Virus record (IMG/VR): IMGVR_UViG_3300021963_000619
Span: 1-24,884 of that record
Length of the DNA: 24,884 bases
Direction: 5' to 3' (one strand)
Source of the DNA: a virus
Shown: in pieces, positions 19,190-24,884 of the stretch
How positions within the stretch are numbered: the first letter of the stretch is position 1
Layout: every line of letters begins with the position of its first letter
The notes under the pieces: generated by a model
The model's input: the letters and a program-made list of their open reading frames with translations, nothing else
Told to the model about the DNA's origin: nothing
Database searches by the model: none
Position numbers and translations under genes: made by a program

Positions 19190-19528
19190 GTGTGTGTGAG
19201 TTGTAAATATTTGTGATACCTCCTCCGCACACGAAAAGCAATGTTTAGCGTAAGACGCAAACAAGTATGTTTGGTGAAAGAAAGGAGAGGGTTTGTATAG
19301 GCGTAGCAAGGCAGTCGTAGCAATCCTCATGGTCTTGAGAATCCCTTGACTAGGGTGGGTGTCGTATAGCGTACAGAGTTAAGTTATTCTCTGTGGGGCA
19401 TCAGGTCGTATTACTGTTTCCAGTGCGTACCGCTTTATAGCCACCGCCCTTGACTTCCCTTTCGGGTCTTGTTGGGCAACCGTATATCTCATGCCTTTGA
19501 GGGTGCGACTGCCACACCCGACATCCCT
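19190..19528. other. Hairpin-rich non-coding stretch downstream of the HNH gene
   Basis: Five local hairpins: CCCT/AGGG (19343-19355), ACAGAG/CTCTGT (19373-19394), ACTG/CAGT (19413-19424), GCCC/GGGC enclosing CCC/GGG (19446-19477) and GGGTG/CACCC (19501-19519). Two short minus-strand frames (about 37 and 57 codons) lack ribosome sites and are not called. It may hold a small RNA or part of the packaging site. Confidence 0.4.
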
Positions 19529-19984
19529 TTACTTATCACGCCAATCTGTTGTATCCGTGTTGGATTTACCAATGTTACACGCCTCACACAACACTTGCAA
19601 GTTCTCAATGTCTAACTCTAATGCTGGAAAGCGTGATCTGGGTTTTATGTGGTCAACATGAATGAAGCCACCACTCTCCCCACAAGCCTGACACTTCTTG
19701 CCAAACTTCACCAATGCCTTGTATCTGACCTCTCGCCATTCCCGAGTCTTATAGAAGTCTTTTCCCATCCCAAAGAAATAAAAAGGAGGTAGCGCAAATT
19801 GGACTTTCTTCTTGGGAGACTTCTTCTGCATAGCCCAAGCTATCTGAGAAGCCTTCTTATTAATAAGTGCCTGAATCACAGGGCTGGATTCTGCTAGTTT
19901 TGCTAAGGTTTTCTTTGCTTTGGTGGCTCTGGACTTGCGTTGTTGCTTGACTGCCGCCATCCCTGTCTTACTGTAAATAGCCAT
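19529..19984 (-). CDS. HNH endonuclease beside the terminase genes
   Basis: The 151-residue product has a basic, probably disordered N-terminus (KQQRKSRATKAKKTLAKLAE), then KDFYKTREWREVRYKALVK and the HNH core: CQAC (98-101), HVDHIKPRSRFP (109-120) with His111-Asp-His pattern, NLQVLCEACN (128-137). Zinc-ligand cysteine pairs and the HNH residues are all present, so it is likely active. HNH proteins next to terminases support packaging in several phages; free-standing homing types also occur. This one is on the opposite strand to the terminase block, in a gene-poor region, which leaves both open. Confidence 0.85.
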   Translation of the reverse strand: MAIYSKTGMAAVKQQRKSRATKAKKTLAKLAESSPVIQALINKKASQIAWAMQKKSPKKKVQFALPPFYFFGMGKDFYKTREWREVRYKALVKFGKKCQACGESGGFIHVDHIKPRSRFPALELDIENLQVLCEACNIGKSNTDTTDWRDK

Positions 19985-20139
19985 GAAAAAAGCCCTTTAG
20001 AGGTAGTACAGTTGCGCCCCCTGAATGCTCAGAGGCTGTACCACCGCTAAAAGGCTCATAGTCTGGCGCAATCAGACTTAACAAGACTATACAAGAAAAC
20101 AATTCTCGTGTAAAGTGTGTACTAACTTCCAAGACGCAT

Positions 20140-20236
20140 GGAGATTGACTGCGCAACCTAGCGCAAGGAGTTCACGGGCTAGTGGTGGGACTACCGTTCG
20201 ACTCGGTGGTTCGGCTCTGTAGGGAAGTCAGTCTCC
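20140..20236 (+). ncRNA. Possible structured RNA or packaging element upstream of the terminase
   Basis: GGAGATTGACT (20140-20150) pairs with AGTCAGTCTCC (20226-20236): 11 bp with one U-G. Inside, GCGC-N6-GCGC (20151-20164) stacks directly on it, and ACCG-TTCGACT-CGGT (20193-20207) forms a tRNA T-arm-like hairpin. No full tRNA can be drawn. It could be a small RNA or a recognition site read as DNA. Confidence 0.4.
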
Positions 20237-20272
20237 AGCCGTGTTGGTGGAAACGGTTTGGCTCCGTGGGAG
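20194..20272 (+). repeat. Imperfect repeats GTT(C/T)G(A/G)CTC-x-GT-x-GG before terS
   Basis: Copies at about 20194-20209, 20208-20225 and 20255-20272. The last two agree at all but a few positions, mostly transitions (GGTTCGGCTCTGTAGGGA and GGTTTGGCTCCGTGGGAG). Further on, GTTGTTGG (20279-20286) and TTGGTGG (20244-20250) both complement the segment at 20314-20324. The gene-free stretch 19985-20348 holds these elements and no reading frame I trust. A cos/pac-type terminase binding site is the obvious guess. Confidence 0.45.
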
Positions 20273-20348
20273 TTTTTCGTTGTTGGATTGCGCCCAACCC
20301 TGCCTCATGGGAGCCACCAACAACCTTCTTCCTTTAATTGGACAAAAG

Positions 20349-20744
20349 ATGAACGCTGTAGATGCACTTCCTGATAACCTGAAGAAAAAGGGTAGACCCC
20401 GTGGTTCAGGCAAGATGACCTTATCCAAATACGCAGACAACCCTGCGGCACTCGTCTTACCCAAGACTGAACAACAGAAAATCAAAGAACTCAAAGAACT
20501 CTTGATAAACAGTGCTGGTTCTAATGTTGTCTACAAGGCAGTTGAGATTGCCATGAATGACGAACACCCTGCTCAAATGGCGGCACTCAAACTCTGTATG
20601 GACAGAATGCTCCCTGTCTCCCTGTTTGAAAAAGAAGGAAAACAACGCTCCGCTGTCAACATCACAATCTCAGGTATTGGTGGTGTCAGTATTGGGGAAA
20701 ACCCTGTCATAGAAGCAGAAGATGTTGAGGTTAAAGATGACTGA
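20349..20744 (+). CDS. terS: Small terminase subunit candidate
   Basis: ATG 20349 is chosen as the first codon of protein-like sequence (MNAVDALPDNLKKKGRPRGS); the frame is open further left, but that part looks like translated repeats. The 131-residue product has a basic GRPRGSGKM patch, then SNVVYKAVEIAMNDEHPAQM and AALKLCMDRMLPVS, a helical motif seen in proteins directly before large terminases in many podovirus-like phages, and an acidic end. It should bind phage DNA and recruit TerL. The assignment rests on position and this motif. Confidence 0.7.
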   Translation: MNAVDALPDNLKKKGRPRGSGKMTLSKYADNPAALVLPKTEQQKIKELKELLINSAGSNVVYKAVEIAMNDEHPAQMAALKLCMDRMLPVSLFEKEGKQRSAVNITISGIGGVSIGENPVIEAEDVEVKDD

Positions 20745-21231
20745 TTGGCTAAATGAGTACCAAAAATTTTCTGCGACTCCTTGGAGTCCTACTACACTAA
20801 AACCAGAGGAAGAACAGCAGTTTCGCAGTTGGTTACAAGGAACTCAACTGTTTAACTCTATCAAATCAGACATAGCCGCTGAACAAAACCTGCCTGTAGA
20901 AAAATTGGACAACCAACGAGTGACAGAGATGATTCTTCAATCTCCTGACTATGACTACAGGGGAGCATGGAAAGCAGGGATAAAAGAAACCATCAGCCCT
21001 TATGACGGCAAACCTCACTTCCCATCGTCTACAAAAACAGGAAAAATGCTGAAAGACCCAAGTCATCCCACAGCATGGAAAGAATTTTTTATGCGTCAGT
21101 ATGGCGCAGACCCTGATGCAATGGGACTTGACACTGTAGAAAAAGCCAAAAACTGGAGTCTTTCAACACAAAAGGTAGATACCCCGTTTTACAAAGACCC
21201 CTTCTCAATTCCAGACTACAGCATCGAATAA
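20737..21231 (+). CDS. Conserved hypothetical between terS and terL, 164 aa
   Basis: The start at 20737 has GAGG six bases upstream and overlaps the terS end by 8 bp. The product contains LNEYQKFSATPWSPTTLKPE, then YDYRGAWKAGI, GKPHFPSSTKTGKMLKDPSH and PTAWKEFFMRQYGADPD. The YDYRGAW...G.PHFPS..K.G..LK.PSHPT.W blocks recur in podovirus-like genomes at this place. Probably a packaging accessory or morphogenesis protein; function not established. Confidence 0.8.
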   Translation: MTDWLNEYQKFSATPWSPTTLKPEEEQQFRSWLQGTQLFNSIKSDIAAEQNLPVEKLDNQRVTEMILQSPDYDYRGAWKAGIKETISPYDGKPHFPSSTKTGKMLKDPSHPTAWKEFFMRQYGADPDAMGLDTVEKAKNWSLSTQKVDTPFYKDPFSIPDYSIE

Positions 21232-22490
21232 TGTCCGACCTAAACTTCAGTCTCCTCCCTTGGCAACAAGAAGTCTTTGCTGATAAAACAAGGTTCAAAG
21301 TCATTGCCGCTGGTCGCAGATGCGGTAAATCTAGACTCTCAGCCGTTACCCTTTTGATTGAAGGACTCCAATGTACTGCTGGCTCGGCTGTCCTCTATGT
21401 TGCGCCTACCAATGGTCAGGCTAGGCAGATTATTTGGGATGTTTTGATGGAATTGGGCAGAGATGTCATTCAGTCAAGCCACATCAATAACATGGACATC
21501 ACCCTGATAAACGGAGCAAAAATCTATGTTAGAGGTGCAGATCGCCCAGATACTCTGCGAGGAGTGTCACTCACCTATGCTGTGCTTGACGAGGTTGCCG
21601 ACATCAAACCAGAAGCTTGGGAACAGGTTATTCGAGCTTCGCTGTCAGACAAAAAAGGTCGGGCAATGTTCATCGGAACTCCCAAAGGTCGTAACTTTTT
21701 CTATGACATTTTTAAACTCGGAAGATCAGAAGAAGACAAAGATTGGAAATCTTGGCACTTCACCACCAAAGATAACCCCCTGATCGACCCCTCTGAGATT
21801 GAATCTGCCAAGAAAACCCTCTCTACCTTTGCCTTCAAGCAAGAGTACATGGCTTCCTTTGACAACGCTGGCTCAGATGTCTTCAAGGAAGAATGGCTGA
21901 AATATGGAGTAGAACCTGAGTATGGAAGCTACTACATTGCCGTGGACTTGGCTGGTTTTGAAGAAGTTGCCAAACAAGCCGCCAATTCCAAGAAAAGGCT
22001 AGACCAGACTGCTATCTCTGTGGTCAAGGTCACAGACGATGGGAAGTGGTTTGTAAAGGAGATTGCCTATGGGCGGTGGGACATCAGGGAGACAGCCGCC
22101 ACGATTCTGCTGAAAATGCGGGAATACCGCCCTTTATCGGTGGGAATTGAGAGGGGGGCGTTAAAAAACGCAGTTTTGCCGTATTTGAGTGACTTAATGC
22201 GAAAAAATAATGTATATTCGCACATAGTTGACTTAACGCATGGCAACAGGAAAAAGGCTGACAGGATTATCTGGAGTCTCCAAGGGCGGTTTGAGCATGG
22301 GCGCATTGTGCTGAACTCTGAGGAAGATTGGGATGAATTCAAAGACCAACTCTTAATGTTTCCAGCCCAAGGCGTACACGATGACTTACCCGACTCTTTG
22401 TCATACATCGACCAACTTGCTGTCACTACATACTTCGAGGAAGATCAAGAAGATGAGTGGCAACCACTAGATGTAATATCGGGGATATAA
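21231..22490 (+). CDS. terL: Terminase large subunit (ATPase-nuclease packaging motor)
   Basis: ATG 21231 overlaps the previous stop (TAATG). The 419-residue product has Walker A AGRRCGKS (27-34), Walker B AVLDE (117-121, catalytic Glu121), the coupling segment GTPKG (149-153), and the RNase H-fold nuclease with Asp239 in IAVDLAGF, Glu307 in VGIERGA and the metal-binding HDDLPD (383-388). All key residues are present and length is normal. It pumps DNA into the prohead and cuts it at the end of packaging. The portal gene follows with no gap. Confidence 0.95.
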   Translation: MSDLNFSLLPWQQEVFADKTRFKVIAAGRRCGKSRLSAVTLLIEGLQCTAGSAVLYVAPTNGQARQIIWDVLMELGRDVIQSSHINNMDITLINGAKIYVRGADRPDTLRGVSLTYAVLDEVADIKPEAWEQVIRASLSDKKGRAMFIGTPKGRNFFYDIFKLGRSEEDKDWKSWHFTTKDNPLIDPSEIESAKKTLSTFAFKQEYMASFDNAGSDVFKEEWLKYGVEPEYGSYYIAVDLAGFEEVAKQAANSKKRLDQTAISVVKVTDDGKWFVKEIAYGRWDIRETAATILLKMREYRPLSVGIERGALKNAVLPYLSDLMRKNNVYSHIVDLTHGNRKKADRIIWSLQGRFEHGRIVLNSEEDWDEFKDQLLMFPAQGVHDDLPDSLSYIDQLAVTTYFEEDQEDEWQPLDVISGI

Positions 22491-24557
22491 ATGGCAACAG
22501 ACAAACTTGAACAAAACGAATTTTATGAGCCGACTGAGGCTGATAAAGAATTGACAGATTTTGTCACTGACCATTGCCAACGCTGGCGTGATTACCGAGA
22601 CACCAACTTCCTCCCTGATTGGCTAGAGTACGAACGCATCTTCCGAGGTCAATGGGCTTCCGAAGACAAGACCCGTGAGTCTGAGCGTAGCCGTATCGTC
22701 ACCCCTGCCACCCAACAAGCCGTTGAGACTCGTCATGCTGAGATCATGGAAGCTATCTTTGGGCAAGGCGAGTTCTTTGACATTGAAGACAATATCCAAG
22801 ATGTGAACGGCAACCCCATTGATGTTGAGTTAATCAAAGCTCAACTGATGGAAGACTTCAAGAAAGACAAGATTAGGAAGTCCATTGACCAGATTGAGTT
22901 GATGGCAGAAATCTACGGTACAGGCATTGGCGAGATTATTGTCAAGACTGAGAAAGAGTTTATCCCCTCTACACGACCTATCCCCGGTCAGCCCGGTCAA
23001 GCGGCAATTGGAGTCATGGAAAAAGACAGGATTGCAGTCAAGATCATGCCTGTCAATCCCAAGAACTTCCTTTTTGACCCCAACGGTACTTCCATTGATG
23101 ACTGCATGGGCGTGGCTATCGAGAAATATGTCTCAATCCACAAGGTTGTTGAAGGTATTGAACGAGGCATCTACCGCAAGGTAGACATCACGCCCACCTA
23201 CGAAGACACTGACCTTGAGCCTACCCAAGAAGTGTCTCAGTACCAAGACGAGAAGGTGCTTTTGCTCACCTACTACGGTCTTGTCCCTCGGGAATACTTG
23301 AACAACTTGGAAGAAAACAAAGAGATTGTTGAGTTGTTCCCTGAGAACTCTGCCGCTGAAGACTACACAGACATGGTTGAAGCCATTGTCGTGATTGCCA
23401 ACGATGGTTTGTTGCTCAAGGCTGAGGAAAACCCTTATATGATGAAGGACAGACCCGTCTTGGCATACCAAGATGACACTGTTCCTAACCGTTTGTTGGG
23501 TCGTGGCACAGTGGAAAAAGCATTCAATATGCAAAAAGCCATTGATGCACAGACTCGTAGCCACTTAGACTCACTCGCATTGACCACTTCCCCCATGATT
23601 GCGATGGATGCAACTCGTCTTCCAAGGGGTATGAAGTTTGAGATCAAGCCGGGCAAGGCAATCCTCACCAATGGCGCACCAAGTGAGATTCTTTACCCAT
23701 TCAAGTTTGGTCAAAGTGACCCCAACAACCTAGCCACTGCCAAAGAATTTGAGCGTATGTTGCTTCAAGCCACTGGCACACTGGATTCTCAGGGCATGGT
23801 CAGCCAATCTGCTCGTGATGGTGGCGGTATGTCGATGGCAGTCGCCTCCATCATCAAGAAATACAAGCGCACTTTGGTGAATTTCCAAGAAGATTTCTTG
23901 ATTCCATTCATTAAGAAGGCGGCTTTTCGGTTTATGCAGTTTGACCCAGAGCGTTACCCCTCTGTGGACATGAATTTTGTGCCTACTGCCACCTTGGGCA
24001 TTATTGCCAGAGAGTATGAACAACAGCAATTCATTGGTTTGTTGCAGACTTTGGGTGCTGAGACTCCTGTTTTGCCAATTATCCTCAAAGGAATCATTGG
24101 AAACAGCAGTTTGAGCAACAGAATGGAGTTGATTGCTAAGTTGGAAGAAATGATGCAACCCAATCCTGAAGCACAGCAGATGCAACAGGCTCAACAACAG
24201 TTGGCTATCCAAGCGGCACAGGCTCAGATTGCAGTTTCTACGACTCAGGCTGAACAAAACAGGGCTGAAGCACAGAAATTGCTCACAGAAGCACAGTTGA
24301 TGCCTCAAGAAGTGCAAGCCAAGAACATGGCGGCTGTGACAAAGAATCTTCCGAACCAAGATGACTTGGCTTCCAAAGAGTTTGACAAGAGAGTTAAGAT
24401 TGCTGAGTTGATGTTGAAGGAAGCAGACATCAAAAACAAGTCTAAGATTGTTGAACTGCAAATGGCTGAGAAAAACAACAAGATTTCAGGCATGGAAGAA
24501 GATTTCCTCAACCAATTGACCAAGCAGTTAAGTTCTGCTCAAACTGGTACTGAATAA
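22491..24557 (+). CDS. Portal protein, long podovirus type
   Basis: Starts at ATG 22491 directly after terL. The 688-residue product carries typical portal features: an early IFGQGEFFDIED, SIDQIELMAEIYGTGIGEII, KNFLFDPNG, LLGRGTVEKAFNMQKAIDAQ followed by a TTSPMIAMDATRLPRG stretch, and a long Gln/Ala-rich C-terminal helix region (about 560-640) resembling the barrel of P22-like portals. It forms the dodecameric vertex through which TerL packages DNA and to which the tail attaches. Length is at the large end, as in P22-like and related podovirus portals. Confidence 0.85.
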   Translation: MATDKLEQNEFYEPTEADKELTDFVTDHCQRWRDYRDTNFLPDWLEYERIFRGQWASEDKTRESERSRIVTPATQQAVETRHAEIMEAIFGQGEFFDIEDNIQDVNGNPIDVELIKAQLMEDFKKDKIRKSIDQIELMAEIYGTGIGEIIVKTEKEFIPSTRPIPGQPGQAAIGVMEKDRIAVKIMPVNPKNFLFDPNGTSIDDCMGVAIEKYVSIHKVVEGIERGIYRKVDITPTYEDTDLEPTQEVSQYQDEKVLLLTYYGLVPREYLNNLEENKEIVELFPENSAAEDYTDMVEAIVVIANDGLLLKAEENPYMMKDRPVLAYQDDTVPNRLLGRGTVEKAFNMQKAIDAQTRSHLDSLALTTSPMIAMDATRLPRGMKFEIKPGKAILTNGAPSEILYPFKFGQSDPNNLATAKEFERMLLQATGTLDSQGMVSQSARDGGGMSMAVASIIKKYKRTLVNFQEDFLIPFIKKAAFRFMQFDPERYPSVDMNFVPTATLGIIAREYEQQQFIGLLQTLGAETPVLPIILKGIIGNSSLSNRMELIAKLEEMMQPNPEAQQMQQAQQQLAIQAAQAQIAVSTTQAEQNRAEAQKLLTEAQLMPQEVQAKNMAAVTKNLPNQDDLASKEFDKRVKIAELMLKEADIKNKSKIVELQMAEKNNKISGMEEDFLNQLTKQLSSAQTGTE

Positions 24558-24884
24558 TGGATGTCGAAAAACTTGCCAAGGAGCTAATCCTTAAAAACAT
24601 GACTCCTGAACAGCAGATGGCTGTTCTTGAGGGCATTAAATCTACTGTTGCCGAAGCCAAAGAGGTGCAAAAACGCAAGATTGGCGAGAATGTTGACATA
24701 GTTGTCCAAGCACTCAAGAAGATTGAGGCTGATATTCGCTCTCGTTATGACGATGTTGGCAATGCCATTGAAAAGCGTGTTGCTTCTATCAAAGATGGTC
24801 GTGATGGTATCAACGGCAAAGATGGAAGGGATGGCAAAGATGGAAAAGCAGGTCGAGATGGCGCAAAGGGTGATAAGGGTGACG
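24557..24884 (+). CDS. Collagen-like (Gly-X-Y) protein, 3' end off window
   Basis: ATG 24557 overlaps the portal stop (TAATG). The visible 109 residues begin MDVEKLAKELILKNMTPEQQ, a helical domain to about residue 79, then Gly-X-Y repeats (GRDGINGKDGRDGKDG, GKAGRDGAKGDKGD) running off the edge. Collagen-like stretches form triple-helical stalks in phage fibres and head-decorating proteins. Its place right after the portal suggests a virion protein, perhaps a fibre or head appendage. Confidence 0.8.
   Translation, partial: MDVEKLAKELILKNMTPEQQMAVLEGIKSTVAEAKEVQKRKIGENVDIVVQALKKIEADIRSRYDDVGNAIEKRVASIKDGRDGINGKDGRDGKDGKAGRDGAKGDKGD

Noticed and set aside
19175-19200. G-quadruplex from runs of seven and five Gs
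   Set aside because: Only two G runs are present, not the four needed within one strand.
19190-19410. Two short minus-strand frames (about 57 and 37 codons)
   Set aside because: No ribosome site, no coupling and no recognisable composition; kept as non-coding.
20165-20225. tRNA-like T-arm (ACCG-TTCGACT-CGGT)
   Set aside because: No matching acceptor stem, D-arm or anticodon arm can be drawn at proper distances, and there is no CCA end.
23730-24461. 243-codon minus-strand frame opposite the portal gene
   Set aside because: It mirrors the Gln/Ala-rich portal helix; the product is a Leu/Cys/His-rich shadow without a ribosome site.

Overview
The window is part of a tailed double-stranded DNA phage genome (Caudoviricetes). 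It carries a large terminase, a portal protein, long internal-virion-type proteins, a complete lysis cassette with spanins, phage recombination genes and a lambda-O-like replication gene. The spanin pair and lipoproteins point to a Gram-negative host. No integrase, tRNA, CRISPR array or insertion sequence was found. Base composition and gene style fit an environmental (aquatic) podovirus-like phage, but host and genus cannot be fixed from sequence reading alone.

Layout. (1) Positions 1-4187, rightward: the end of one gene and two long virion-type proteins. (2) 4191-6642, rightward: a tightly overlapped membrane/lysis block, with a membrane protein read from an apparent ATT start, a one-TM protein, a 57-residue lipoprotein, a two-TM holin candidate, an Rz-like i-spanin with an Rz1-like o-spanin wholly embedded in it, and a GH19 endolysin. 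(3) 12029-6639, leftward: about 20 small genes, most joined by 4-bp start/stop overlaps, including a YqaJ-type exonuclease, a Sak3/DUF1071-type annealing protein, an SSB-like protein and an AlpA-like regulator. (4) 12136-16126, rightward: a ribbon-helix-helix-like protein that may be leaderless, a secreted Cys-rich peptide, a complex RNA leader with terminator, a replication protein whose gene contains 11-bp iterons, a TAGT-like glycosyltransferase, a PP-loop/PAPS-reductase-like enzyme and a RuvC-like resolvase. (5) 18834-16290, leftward: nine small accessory genes including a Gp88-family protein, with a shared leader motif, ended by paired UUCG-loop terminators. (6) 18835-20348: two long non-coding stretches rich in repeats and hairpins, with an inverted HNH nuclease gene between them. 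(7) 20349-24884, rightward: small terminase candidate, a conserved hypothetical, large terminase, portal and the start of a collagen-like protein. The packaging and head genes continue off the right edge. If the genome is circularly permuted, they would lead round to the virion genes at the left edge.

The genes form a coherent programme: a bidirectional control region near 12.03-12.14 kb drives early leftward recombination genes and rightward replication/modification genes, a second control region near 18.85-19.18 kb serves the accessory cluster, and late genes run rightward. The most interesting non-coding signal is at 12449-12575, where a 12-codon reading frame runs into a 17-bp-stem, three-way-junction terminator that has two perfect 6-bp alternative pairings, directly before the replication gene. 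The second is an 11-bp iteron array inside that replication gene, followed by a purine hexamer tract, resembling the lambda origin layout.
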